Shown here piece after piece: positions 17,929-26,483 of a DNA stretch of 64,000 bases. Position numbers and translations under genes: made by a program. Origin of the DNA: Verrucomicrobiaceae bacterium. Its GTDB lineage: Bacteria > Verrucomicrobiota > Verrucomicrobiia > Verrucomicrobiales > Verrucomicrobiaceae. The stretch is taken from the NCBI GenBank assembly GCA_016795485.1, contig JAEUHM010000020.1:53355-117354 (forward strand), read 5' to 3'. The notes beneath the pieces are model-generated. The model was not told where the DNA came from. It saw nothing but the letters and a program-made list of their open reading frames with translations, and ran no database searches. How positions within the stretch are numbered: the first letter of the stretch is position 1; every line of letters begins with the position of its first letter.

Positions 17929-18943
17929 TCGACATACCGCTTTTGATTCAACTTCAAAACGGCGCTCAGTTCGAGCGCCGTTTTTGTTGTTTTTAGGCCT
18001 CATGATCAGTGATCTCTGGGGCCAACCAAAGCTCGTCGAGTCGACTCGTCCCGCAATGGGCACTCAGTTTCGCATCGCCTGTCATGGGGAGCCAGAGATT
18101 GCATCTAAAGCAATGGAAGAAGCCTTTCGATGCGTTTCAGAACTGGAGAAGGTCCTCTCCGACTACTCCCCCGAATCAGAAGTCACTCACCTCAATCAAT
18201 CGTTAGGAAACTTTGTCGCCTCACCTGCCCTTTTCGATTGTCTCCAGCGCTCGCTCCACCTCGCGCAACGAACAGACGGCGCTTTTGACTTCACTCTTGG
18301 TCACTTTACGCAGCTTTGGAGAAGAAGTCGTCGTAAGGGCGTTTTGCCTGATGACTCAGTGATCGTAGAGAGACGGCAAAAGACAGGCTATCAGTTTGTC
18401 CAACTTAATCCTCAAATCCGTTCGGTCACTCTTTTGCGCGAAGGTATGCAACTCGACTTTGGAGGCATCGGAAAAGGCTATGCTGCGGATCAAGCTCTCA
18501 AAGTCCTTCGCCAACATGGTATCTCGTCTGCCATCGTAGCTGGCAGTGGAGACTATGCCATCGGCGATCCTATGCCTGGCGAGTCAGGCTGGAAGGTAAC
18601 GCTCCGAGCATTTGATGGTGATTTGTTTACCGTTCGCCTCTCCAACTGCGGTGTGTCCACATCTGGAGATGTTCACCAGTTTGCAGAGATCGATGGCGTC
18701 CGGTACTCGCACATCGTTGATCCCAAGACTGGGCTAGGTTTAACAAGCTTCGTTGCCGCCAGTGTCATTGCGGACGATGCTGCAACTTCTGATGCACTGG
18801 CCACAGCAGCTTGCGTCATGGGCGCCTCCAACGCCATGAAGTGGCATAAAGAGTCGCGCTTAGCCAAACTTCGTATCGTATCCAAGCACGGCGATTCCAT
18901 TCAGATTCAAACCACCGAGAACTGGCCCCACGAGAAGTTATGA
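17918..18943 (+). CDS. apbE: FAD:protein FMN transferase (ApbE)
   Basis: ApbE attaches FMN covalently to Thr of periplasmic flavoproteins such as Rnf/Nqr subunits. The domain starts with STRPAMGTQFRIA; other blocks are LDFGGIGKGYAADQAL (flavin-binding), GSGDYAIG, and HIVDPKTG with CGVSTSGD, then VIADDAATSDALATA (Mg site). From ATG 17918 the N-terminus reads KRRSVRAPFLLFLGLMISDLWGQ, a plausible signal peptide, but that part of the frame contains a terminator hairpin. A shorter form from ATG 18002 would have no charged signal. The start is therefore uncertain, and the upstream one overlaps the ferredoxin by 11 bases. The stop overlaps hflX as ATGA. Confidence 0.85.
   Translation: MVSSRHTAFDSTSKRRSVRAPFLLFLGLMISDLWGQPKLVESTRPAMGTQFRIACHGEPEIASKAMEEAFRCVSELEKVLSDYSPESEVTHLNQSLGNFVASPALFDCLQRSLHLAQRTDGAFDFTLGHFTQLWRRSRRKGVLPDDSVIVERRQKTGYQFVQLNPQIRSVTLLREGMQLDFGGIGKGYAADQALKVLRQHGISSAIVAGSGDYAIGDPMPGESGWKVTLRAFDGDLFTVRLSNCGVSTSGDVHQFAEIDGVRYSHIVDPKTGLGLTSFVAASVIADDAATSDALATAACVMGASNAMKWHKESRLAKLRIVSKHGDSIQIQTTENWPHEKL
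17956..17984 (+). terminator. Intrinsic terminator after the ferredoxin gene, inside the apbE reading frame
   Basis: A perfect 12-bp stem (AAAACGGCGCTC, 17956-17967, with 17973-17984) has a 5-base loop and is followed by TGTTGTTTTT. It is an obvious rho-independent terminator 28 bases past the ferredoxin stop. It also lies within the 5' end of the long apbE frame. Confidence 0.85.
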
Positions 18944-20238
18944 TGTTCGACATCAAAGAGAAACCGAAGATGGTCGAGCGCGCCCTGCTAGTGGGTGCCT
19001 ATTTCGATCGCCGAAACCTCAAAGACGCACAGGATCTTCTGCACGAGCTAAAGGAACTCGTCGAGACCCTTGGAATAGGCGTCATCGCCACCGAGTGTGT
19101 TCATGTCAGGGAGCGCAACCCCCGCTACCTAACCGGTTCGGGAAAGGCAGTCGAACTGATGGAGCAGGCCAAACAGTTGAACTGCGACTGCATCATTTTT
19201 GACAATGAGCTCTCCCCTGCTCAACAACGCGCATGGGAACAAGAGTCCAAGATCCTTGTCATTGATCGCCACGAAGTTATTCTCGATATATTTAACATGC
19301 GCGCGCGCACAAGAGAAGCTCGCCTTCAAGTCGAACTCGCCCGCTTGGAGTATTCCCTGCCAAGACTCGCGCGAATGTGGGGTCACCTTGACCGCCAGGG
19401 AGCTTCTGGCGGCTCATCCGGCGGCTCGGGTGGTGCCGCGCGTGGTGTCGGAGAGGCACAATTGGAAATCGACCGCCGCCTCGCTTACAAGCGCATCGAC
19501 AAGGTCAAAGCCGAGCTTGAAGAGGTGCGCAGAACTCGCGAGACAATGCGCAAAGAACGTGCCAAAGGAGCCGTTCCGCATATCGCCATCGTCGGCTATA
19601 CAAACGCAGGGAAATCCTCCCTCCTGAACCATCTCACAGGCGCTGACGTCCTAGCGGAGAACAAACTCTTCGCTACGTTGGACACCACCACGCGGCGACT
19701 TGAGCTTCCCGATGGCCAAGACGTCCTGCTGACTGACACAGTTGGGTTTGTTCGCAGCCTGCCGCATGACTTGGTCCAAAGCTTCCGCGCTACACTCGAA
19801 GAGGCGCTGAGTGCAGACTTTCTAGTTCACGTGCTCGATGTGAGCGATCCGCGCCACCCGCAGTTTTTCAAAACTACTACTGAGGTTTTGCAAGAACTGG
19901 GCGCGGGTGAAAAGCGAATCGTTCTTGTATTGAACAAGATAGATCTGATCACTGATACCGAACAGCAGCACCAACTTGCCAGCAATTTCCCAGATGCCGT
20001 TTGCGTCTCCACCCACACGGGTGAAGGCGTCGACCAACTTCTGAATCGCCTTCATTCAATGCTTCTAGACCGCGTTTGTCGCCTCACCTTACTGCTACCC
20101 ATGAATCGAATGGACCTAGTAAATCTGGCGCACACGGAAGGCAAAGTCTTAGCAGAAAAGTACACACAACACGGAGTGGAGCTTCAGGTGGTCCTGCCTC
20201 GCCAGTGGGAATCGCGCTTCACGCCATTTCTCCACTGA
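18940..20238 (+). CDS. hflX: Ribosome-associated GTPase HflX
   Basis: 432 residues, full length. The N-terminal HflX domain has ALLVGAYFDRR and RNPRYLTGSGKAVEL, then the middle segment with DRHEVILDIFNMRARTREARLQVELARLEY and a glycine-rich GASGGSSGGSGGAARG hinge. The G domain starts near 212 with GYTNAGKSS (P-loop), DTTTR (switch I), DTVGFVRSLP (G3) and NKID (G4). HflX splits stalled or stressed ribosomes in the cytoplasm. ATG overlaps the apbE stop by 4 bases. Convergent with the ceramidase-like gene, 9 bases apart. Confidence 0.94.
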   Translation: MMFDIKEKPKMVERALLVGAYFDRRNLKDAQDLLHELKELVETLGIGVIATECVHVRERNPRYLTGSGKAVELMEQAKQLNCDCIIFDNELSPAQQRAWEQESKILVIDRHEVILDIFNMRARTREARLQVELARLEYSLPRLARMWGHLDRQGASGGSSGGSGGAARGVGEAQLEIDRRLAYKRIDKVKAELEEVRRTRETMRKERAKGAVPHIAIVGYTNAGKSSLLNHLTGADVLAENKLFATLDTTTRRLELPDGQDVLLTDTVGFVRSLPHDLVQSFRATLEEALSADFLVHVLDVSDPRHPQFFKTTTEVLQELGAGEKRIVLVLNKIDLITDTEQQHQLASNFPDAVCVSTHTGEGVDQLLNRLHSMLLDRVCRLTLLLPMNRMDLVNLAHTEGKVLAEKYTQHGVELQVVLPRQWESRFTPFLH

Positions 20239-20247
20239 CAAGGTTAG

Positions 20248-22665
20248 TTACTCTTCAGGCAAATAAATGTCTGGACCAAGCTCCTTTTCGGCGCGCCTAG
20301 TGGCCTCTCGGAACTCTTCCACAGACACGGACTTCGGACGGGGGAGCTCCCCACAAGCAGCTAGAGCCTGTATCGCAAACGATGTCCCAGTATTACTGGC
20401 GATTCGGTCACGTGCATACGGAGATTGGGTGAACCATCCGCCCGATTCACGCTGATGGGTCTTAATCCACCGAATCGCTTTCTCCAGGCGTGGCTCGGTT
20501 GTTTTTGAGACCCCGGTTTTCGCAAGAGCATAGGCCATCAGGCTCGTTGCATACCCATCAGACTGCTCGGGATTGAGCGGCTTCTTGTCCTTTCGCTGCC
20601 AGGGAGCCAACGATGTCATACTCCAGCCGCCATCGGATCGCTGGGTGGCAAAAATCGCATCATGACTTTCACGCCGAGTCACGGCGGTCATGATCCCACC
20701 AATAGCAGCATCCGCGACCAGCGTTAAGGCTCGCTCATGCAATGTTTGCGGAGGGTGTTGGCGAAACCACTGCCTCAGCTTTTCGATTCGTGGTTTCACG
20801 TGAGACTCAGATGCGTAATCACTCGGCACTTCAGCCATCCCAACAGCAATCGAAAACATTGGCCACCAGTCATCTATGGCTTGAGGAGCCTCACGAACTT
20901 TCAGCCAATTGATGCCCCCATCCTCATTCTGAAGACTCCAGAGATGATCCAAAGCACTACGAGATATTGGATCGAGTTTGCCTAGAGTGGCCGCGTCGTG
21001 GCGACCAAGTTCTATGGCAGCAAGCAGGCGAACACGATTCACGTGACTTGTTTTCACATTCTTTGCCTGTAATGGGTCCATAATCTTCACCATGAATCTC
21101 TGCAGCATCACGCGAGATCTCATCACTTCGGCAGAGAGCGGATCGATCAGACTTCTCGCTGGCAAATACGTAAACGTAGAGTGGCAGGCATAACATTGAT
21201 TCTCATAGAGGTGGGCGCGATCGTCCAAATACGCGGCAGCAGCATCCAAAGAAAATAGGGGCCTGATTGGCTCTGCCGCCGTGTCTCGCAGCTTCGACAC
21301 ATCCCCGTCTCCCAATAACAATCTTTTCATAGCAGCCATCAACACCTTCTCCACCTGTGGACCCGTGTTAGAACTGCTCGCCTGCACTTCGTAGCCGCCC
21401 TGTGTATAGGCGATCTCAGTGCCGATGTAGCCGGGCGCGTAGTCGCCATAAGCGGTCATGCACACGGTGGCGTCAGGCTTCATTTGCTGCGCGGCGAGCT
21501 GATACTCGACGAACAGCTCGCCAGGCATGTGGAGCACGTTCACCTTGCCGAGACGCAGTCGAGTGAGCTCAAATTGATGCCCGGCCTCGCTGCGATTGAT
21601 CAGCGCGAGCTTGGTGGAGGCATTGAGACGATCACGTTCGTTTGCGGTGGTGTCGGCGAGTGTCTTTTCGAGCACTTCTCGATTCAAACTGGCTGCGAGC
21701 GGCAGTTTCACACGTTCGATACGCCAATCGAGATCGCTGGCGCTGATTGGCGCCTTCTTCGTGGCCTCCCATGCGCGCTTCATGCCCTCGACCATGCGTT
21801 GCGTGAGCACCACGCGGGCCTCAGGCGAGCCGTCGTTGTATTTGCCAGCGGCCACGTTGCCGCTCGCGCCATTGAAGTGGATGTGCGGCAGGTTGAGCGC
21901 CGTTTCACGTTGCGCACGCGCCAGGCCGACGAACTCGGCGGTGACATCGCCCTTGCCATAAAAGCTCTGCGGATGCGTGGCGTAGTAGGTGAGGCAGGCG
22001 AGCGGCGTTTCGCCATCCCAGAAGCTCACGAGCTTCAAAACTGGGTCGATGGTGCCTACGTCGGCGTCCTGGGCCTTCGGATCTCGCGAGGCGCTCATGC
22101 GGCCAAACAGCACGCGGCCATTTGGGCCGAGGATGCGACGATTTGAGGCCACTTTCTCGACTTTCGCCTCGCCGAGGCCGAGATGCGTCACCGGCATCGC
22201 GGCCTTCATCGCCTCGCGAATCGCCGCAGCCGTACTGGCGATCACGCGTCGGCAAAAAGCCGCGTCCATGCGCGTGCCGCCGAGACCGTGTTTCGCCAAA
22301 AGTTCCTCCGCCGTGAGGTCGCAGCGCACGCCGTCGTGCTGATGCAGCGTGTGCACCGTCACGCGATCCATCGTCGTCCCCGCTGCCTCCGCCAGCCCAC
22401 GCCGCCACTCATCATGCCCGCCATTCCCAATGCCGATCCAGTCCACCGCACACATCACCACCGGCTTCCCTTCGCCCATCAACACCACACCCCGCGCACT
22501 CAACGGGTCCGTGATCGACCGCGCCTTCACATAAGCCACCGGCATCCCAATTTCCGGCGTGCCATCGGCTTTGAAGACCGCGATGCGTAGCGGTTCTGCG
22601 GCGTGGAGCACGGTGCAGGCAGAAAGAAGGGTGAGAGCGAGAATGCGCATAAGGTAGAAACGCAT
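20248..22665 (-). CDS. Secreted ceramidase-like protein fused to an alpha/alpha-toroid (prenyltransferase-like) domain
   Basis: 805 residues with a signal peptide (ILALTLLSACTVLHAAEP). Residues about 25-450 match the neutral/alkaline ceramidase-like N-terminal fold found in many Planctomycetes and Verrucomicrobia (VMCAVDWIGIGNGGHDEWRRG, TVHTLHQHDG, HFNGASGNVAAGKYNDG, MTAYGDYAPGYIGTE). Near residue 490 is one CxxCH motif, CYACH. Residues about 540-790 form a squalene-cyclase/prenyltransferase-like toroid with DGG-W repeats (NEDGGINWL, SDGGWSMTSLAPW, RESGGWFTQSP). No function for this fusion is established; hydrolysis of an amide lipid is possible but unproven. By eye the 5' half is more G+C-rich than the 3' half, with the change near 21420. 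ATG 22650 is an alternative start. Confidence 0.7.
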   Translation of the reverse strand: MRFYLMRILALTLLSACTVLHAAEPLRIAVFKADGTPEIGMPVAYVKARSITDPLSARGVVLMGEGKPVVMCAVDWIGIGNGGHDEWRRGLAEAAGTTMDRVTVHTLHQHDGVRCDLTAEELLAKHGLGGTRMDAAFCRRVIASTAAAIREAMKAAMPVTHLGLGEAKVEKVASNRRILGPNGRVLFGRMSASRDPKAQDADVGTIDPVLKLVSFWDGETPLACLTYYATHPQSFYGKGDVTAEFVGLARAQRETALNLPHIHFNGASGNVAAGKYNDGSPEARVVLTQRMVEGMKRAWEATKKAPISASDLDWRIERVKLPLAASLNREVLEKTLADTTANERDRLNASTKLALINRSEAGHQFELTRLRLGKVNVLHMPGELFVEYQLAAQQMKPDATVCMTAYGDYAPGYIGTEIAYTQGGYEVQASSSNTGPQVEKVLMAAMKRLLLGDGDVSKLRDTAAEPIRPLFSLDAAAAYLDDRAHLYENQCYACHSTFTYLPARSLIDPLSAEVMRSRVMLQRFMVKIMDPLQAKNVKTSHVNRVRLLAAIELGRHDAATLGKLDPISRSALDHLWSLQNEDGGINWLKVREAPQAIDDWWPMFSIAVGMAEVPSDYASESHVKPRIEKLRQWFRQHPPQTLHERALTLVADAAIGGIMTAVTRRESHDAIFATQRSDGGWSMTSLAPWQRKDKKPLNPEQSDGYATSLMAYALAKTGVSKTTEPRLEKAIRWIKTHQRESGGWFTQSPYARDRIASNTGTSFAIQALAACGELPRPKSVSVEEFREATRRAEKELGPDIYLPEE

Positions 22666-22693
22666 CGCGGCTCAATGCTCCTGCATACCACCT

Positions 22694-23074
22694 TCAAACA
22701 GGAGCTATCACGAATCCTCGATGCCGTTTGAGCATGCCTTTGTCGAATGAAGCCAGTGACTTGCAGCCCATGTCTCGGCAACGATCCACGATCAGTTCGT
22801 CCGAAAGGTCCGCACCTAGCCACAGCGCTCGCAGTACACCGCGAATGCGGCCTTCGTCTTCAAAGATGAGGTTGTGAACGGTCAGCAGTCGGCCAAACGA
22901 CTCGGCGACTTCTTCGGGCGTCCAGTGGTAAAGCGTGCTGAGCAACCAGTCAGGGACGAAGAAGGTCGCGTTCTTCTTCAGCAGCATGGCCATGGCGGCA
23001 CGCCGTTGCGCATTGTCATCCTGAGCAAGATTGCGGACCAGCAGATAGTGGTCGAGGCAGAAGATGTGGAGGAT
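22694..23074 (-). pseudogene. Decayed PIN-domain (VapC-like) toxin gene
   Basis: An ATG at 22993 gives only 99 residues ending in GADLSDELIVDRCRDMGCKSLASFDKGM, the C-terminal acidic block of a VapC-type PIN ribonuclease. Reading upstream in the same frame restores a typical PIN N-terminus, FCLDHYLLVRNLAQDDNAQ (compare the family's LDTNVLVR…QDDPAQ). It has no ATG, GTG or TTG; an ATC at 23072-23074 sits where the start should be. Further upstream the frame meets a stop at 23150-23152. The family's Asn after LDT is Tyr and the usual central Glu is missing. This looks like an inactivated toxin; no intact antitoxin is present. Confidence 0.6.
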
Positions 23075-23577
23075 CGTGGCTGGGAAGTCGTGGATGGACG
23101 CGGGATCGCTGGAGACGTGCCAAGCAAAGTCGTCGGCCTCGCCATAGACCTAGTCGTCTTTGATACTGCATTCAGCCATCCTCAGGCTGATGGGACCACG
23201 ATGGTATGCATTCAGACTGGAAATTGCCACACCGGAGATAATGGCCCAGCGAGAATCGCTTATTTGGTTTCGCGCCATGGTTTAACGTTCCATGTCAGGT
23301 CGTTACTCACTGTGCGCTCAACCTAGAATCACTGCGATGAGCTGAATCCCCTGGTGGCGGACGTGGTTTGGACTGTCCTCCTTGATCGCTCTGGTGCTAA
23401 TCCGTTTCGGCACCAAGTTCACATCTGCTTTGGTCTACTGCATCTCGAAGTCAGTCCTGTGGCCATCTGTGGCTTTCAGGTGATGCTCGACTTGGCGTTG
23501 AATGACCTTGAGGTGAAAAATCATAGATTGCTGCTTCAGCCTTGCGTGCCAGACTCGCCGCCTGTAAAACAAAGCTT
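23075..23577. other. Intergenic stretch without a convincing gene, possible antitoxin remnant
   Basis: About 500 bases between the PIN remnant and nrdR. The minus strand keeps the PIN frame open to a stop at 23150-23152 and encodes GEADDFAWHV, loosely like VapB/AbrB antitoxin C-termini. Upstream of the stop a 42-codon frame (MARNQISDS…) has no recognisable relative. From 23330 to 23577 both strands have short frames only. It should contain the nrdR promoter, but I cannot place it. Confidence 0.35.
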
Positions 23578-24066
23578 ATGCGGTGTCCAAAATGCGGCAG
23601 CTCACAAGACAAAGTCATTGACTCACGGGAGGCGAGGGAGGGTTATGCGATCCGCCGCCGCCGCGAATGCATGAACTGTGGCATGCGCTTCACAACGTAT
23701 GAAGAAGTGGAGCGAGAAGCCTTGAGAGTGGTCAAACGCAACGGGGCACCTGAGCCGTTCAATCGGGAAAAGCTCTTTGGTGGCATTCGCAAGGCGTGCG
23801 AAAAGCGCCCAGTAAAACTTGAGGACCTTGAACGTGTGGTGGACGAAATCGCTACGGAACTTGAGGAGGAGGGCTACAAGGAGATCCCCAGCAGTGTCAT
23901 CGGCGCGAAAGTCATGCGTCGTCTGGAGGAAATCGACCACGTGGCTTATGTTCGTTACGCCTCCGTTTACCGCCAGTTTGAAGACGTCGGAGCCTTTATC
24001 GATGAGATTAAGCAGTTAGGCACACGTGGTTTCCGCGACCAACGGCAGCAAGAACTTTTCCCATGA
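23578..24066 (+). CDS. nrdR: Transcriptional repressor NrdR
   Basis: NrdR represses ribonucleotide reductase genes when (d)ATP is high. The N-terminus is a zinc ribbon (MRCPKCGSSQDKVIDSR … RRRRECMNCGMRF) and residues about 49-140 are an ATP-cone (VVKRNGAPEPFNREKLFGGIRKACEKRP). YVRYASVYRQFEDVGAFIDEI closes the domain. ATG 23578 starts exactly at the family's N-terminus; the frame is open farther upstream but that part is not conserved. The stop overlaps the HIT gene ATG by 4 bases. No NrdR box was identified nearby. Confidence 0.95.
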   Translation: MRCPKCGSSQDKVIDSREAREGYAIRRRRECMNCGMRFTTYEEVEREALRVVKRNGAPEPFNREKLFGGIRKACEKRPVKLEDLERVVDEIATELEEEGYKEIPSSVIGAKVMRRLEEIDHVAYVRYASVYRQFEDVGAFIDEIKQLGTRGFRDQRQQELFP

Positions 24067-24407
24067 CTCTCTTTGAGAAAATCATCGCCCGCGAGATCCC
24101 CGCACAGATCATTTACGAAGACGAATGGGCATGTGCGTTTCATGACATTTCACCGCAGGCGCCTATTCATGTTTTGATTGTGCCCAAGAAGGCAATCCCT
24201 CGGGTGGGTGAGGCCGTTGCAGAAGATCAGAGCCAACTTGGTGCACTTCTCTTAACAGCTGGGAAAGTGGCCTCTCAACTCGGGGTCAATGAGCGCTCGA
24301 CTGGCTTCAGGTTGGTCATCAACAACGGAGTGAATGCCGGGGAAACCGTTCCTCACCTGCATGTACATCTTCTTGCTGGCAGAAGCCTGGACTGGCCTCC
24401 GGGATGA
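24063..24407 (+). CDS. HIT-family nucleotide hydrolase (HINT-like)
   Basis: 114 residues. TLFEKIIAREIPAQIIYED and AFHDISPQAPIHVLIVPKK are typical of the HINT branch. The active site is the histidine triad HLHVHLLAG near the C-terminus. HINT proteins hydrolyse adenosine phosphoramidates and aminoacyl-adenylates in the cytoplasm. It overlaps nrdR and the following gene by 4 bases each (ATGA), so the three are translated as a coupled set; no functional link is known. Confidence 0.93.
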   Translation: MTLFEKIIAREIPAQIIYEDEWACAFHDISPQAPIHVLIVPKKAIPRVGEAVAEDQSQLGALLLTAGKVASQLGVNERSTGFRLVINNGVNAGETVPHLHVHLLAGRSLDWPPG

Positions 24408-25897
24408 ATGAGGAAGCCGCCAGTCTCAATCCCCGTCCACAGTGGCGCGTGGTGGGCTGGCTTATGCCACGAGCTGTCGCGTTGTGCTTCGCGTTGGCCT
24501 TCTGGTCATGGGGCATTCAATGCATCGACCTAGTCGGTGAGTCTGGTATTTTGCCAGCAGCTAGCTTCTTCGATGCGATCAAGAAGGCGGGCGAGAGGGA
24601 TGGAGTGAGCTACTTTTGGGATCTACCAAGCCTGCTTTACTGGAACGCAAGTGATCGACTTCTCGTTACTTCTAGTTGGCTCGGCTTTGGGCTCTCCCTG
24701 CTTGCCCTCTGGAGGTTCCAAGCCGTCTGCCTTTCGGCTGCTTGGGTGTTGTATTTGTCACACGCGGTTGCCGGGCAGGACTTCATGGGATTCCAATGGG
24801 ATGCACTTCTCCTCGAAGCGGGCATTCTCGCTATTCTCTTGGCTGCAAGACGCTTTCCAGCCCCTCCATCACGAGCATTCGTCTTCCTCCTTCACTGGTT
24901 GGTATTCCGTCTAATGCTCCTGAGTGGGATCGTGAAGCTCTGGAGTGGTGACCCAATGTGGGAACAGTCTACAGCCTTGGTCGTTCACTTTGAAACTCAG
25001 CCCCTACCGACTTGGATAGCGTGGTATACCCATCAGTTGCCGAAGTCGATGCTCATCGCTGGGTGTTGGGGCATGTACATCGTCGAACTCGCGTTGCCGT
25101 TTGTCATGTGGATCGGCAAGTGGGGTAGGCTTGTCGCTTGTGCTGGCTTCATTGGCCTGATGGGCGGAGTTGCATTAACAGGCAACTACAATTTTTTCAA
25201 TCTGCTCACAGCCTTACTTTCTCTTAGCCTTTTGCATGATGATTGGTGGCCGTCGGTGGTGAAAGGCAAGCTTTCACTTTCGCCTCCAGAGTCCCCTCCC
25301 CTTGCCCGGAAAGAGCGTTGGCAGGTCATTGTGGCAACAGCGGTAGTCGTGCTGTCACTCATCGCTGCGGATCTCGACTTAGCCGCTAGGCGAGTAACCG
25401 GCAGAGATGCATTCACGCCGAAGCCTGTCGCCGAAGTTTTCCAGAAAGTCATAGCGCCTTGGCGCTCCATCAACGCCTACGGCTTGTTTCAGAACATGAC
25501 CGACTCCCGGATTGAAATCGAAGTGGAAGTCAGCACTGATGGCACAACTTTTTACCCATTGAAGTTCCATTGGAAGCCCGATGATTTGGAACAAAAGCCG
25601 ATGTTTGTAGCTCCTTATCAGCCACGTCTCGATTGGCAGATGTGGTTTCTGCCTTTTGGGGGCGGACGCATCCCTGGATGGTTTGCTAGCTTCCTGAATG
25701 GACTTGCCGAGGGAAGATCAGGGCCATGGAACTTGATTGACCGCGTAAACACGAAAGTGCAGCAATCGGATGTCCGGGCCGCGCGTGCCGTAGCCTGGAA
25801 GTATGAGTTCACGACAGCGGAAGAGCGCAGTATTACGGGCGAGTGGTGGAAACGCAGTTATCTGGGCGCTTTTACTCAGGTGGTGCGCAGTCGTTGA
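24404..25897 (+). CDS. Lipase maturation factor (LMF) family membrane protein
   Basis: 497 residues with about eight membrane segments in the first 330 residues and a soluble C-terminal part (WRSINAYGLFQNMTDSRIEIEVEVSTDG). QDFMGFQWDALLLEAGILAI and RLMLLSGIVKLWSGDPMW are signature blocks of the family, named for animal LMF1, which folds lipases in the ER. Bacterial relatives are widespread in this phylum, but their role is not established. It ends 22 bases inside the 3' end of the convergent gluconokinase gene. Coupled to nrdR and HIT by ATGA overlap. Confidence 0.82.
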   Translation: MNEEAASLNPRPQWRVVGWLMPRAVALCFALAFWSWGIQCIDLVGESGILPAASFFDAIKKAGERDGVSYFWDLPSLLYWNASDRLLVTSSWLGFGLSLLALWRFQAVCLSAAWVLYLSHAVAGQDFMGFQWDALLLEAGILAILLAARRFPAPPSRAFVFLLHWLVFRLMLLSGIVKLWSGDPMWEQSTALVVHFETQPLPTWIAWYTHQLPKSMLIAGCWGMYIVELALPFVMWIGKWGRLVACAGFIGLMGGVALTGNYNFFNLLTALLSLSLLHDDWWPSVVKGKLSLSPPESPPLARKERWQVIVATAVVVLSLIAADLDLAARRVTGRDAFTPKPVAEVFQKVIAPWRSINAYGLFQNMTDSRIEIEVEVSTDGTTFYPLKFHWKPDDLEQKPMFVAPYQPRLDWQMWFLPFGGGRIPGWFASFLNGLAEGRSGPWNLIDRVNTKVQQSDVRAARAVAWKYEFTTAEERSITGEWWKRSYLGAFTQVVRSR

Positions 25898-26400
25898 AGT
25901 GTCTCAGCGACTATTTCTAACACACTCTGGTCAATACTGACCTCCACGGCGTCATTCGGCCGCTCTAGGGTCGCAAACTGACTGTCCAGCAAGCTTGGTG
26001 GCATGAAATGGCCCTTCCGGGCATCCATCCGTGCCTGAATAAGCTCCCGCGATCCCGCCAAATGAACGAACTGCAACTCCGTTGGGCTATCATCCGCACG
26101 TAGCCACTCCCGGTAGATGGCTTTGAGCGCTGAACAGGCCAGAACGTAACGTCCGCCGGTCGCTCTCACCTCCTCGATGCGTTTCCTCATCCTGGCGAAC
26201 CAGGGTTTGCGATCATCATCATCAAGAGGCACCCCCGATGCCATCTTGGCCTTGGCCTCAGGGCTGTGAAAATCGTCTCCATCCTCAAAAATCCCGCCGA
26301 TTTGACGCACCAGTTCTTCGCCAACAGAAGATTTGCCACATCCACAGACACCCATGAGCACGATCGTTTGGGGTATATCAGAGGTGGCTTGCGGAGGCAT
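25876..26400 (-). CDS. gntK: Gluconokinase
   Basis: 174 residues, the length of the small P-loop gluconokinases that phosphorylate D-gluconate for the pentose-phosphate or Entner-Doudoroff routes. Walker A is GVCGCGKSS, followed by EDGDDFHSPEAKAKMASGVPLDDDDRKPW, CSALKAIYRE and HFMPPSLLDSQFATLE, all diagnostic. Cytoplasmic. The 3' end overlaps the LMF gene tail-to-tail by 22 bases. Gluconate could come from the secreted sugar dehydrogenase activity suggested near 2.4 kb, but that is speculation. Confidence 0.92.
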   Translation of the reverse strand: MPPQATSDIPQTIVLMGVCGCGKSSVGEELVRQIGGIFEDGDDFHSPEAKAKMASGVPLDDDDRKPWFARMRKRIEEVRATGGRYVLACSALKAIYREWLRADDSPTELQFVHLAGSRELIQARMDARKGHFMPPSLLDSQFATLERPNDAVEVSIDQSVLEIVAETLQRLRTT

Positions 26401-26483
26401 TGTGGGGAAGTAAGCTCTGATGCAGTAACACCAGATTTTCGGTTCCGCATCAAACAGTAACGAAATCAGCTGTCTGGACAGTT

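Noticed and set aside
21484..22146. 220-residue plus frame inside the ceramidase-like gene
   Set aside because: No start signal or motif; the minus frame has signal peptide and conserved blocks.
23354..23674. 106-residue plus frame ahead of nrdR
   Set aside because: It runs out of frame through the nrdR zinc ribbon, and no family was recognised.
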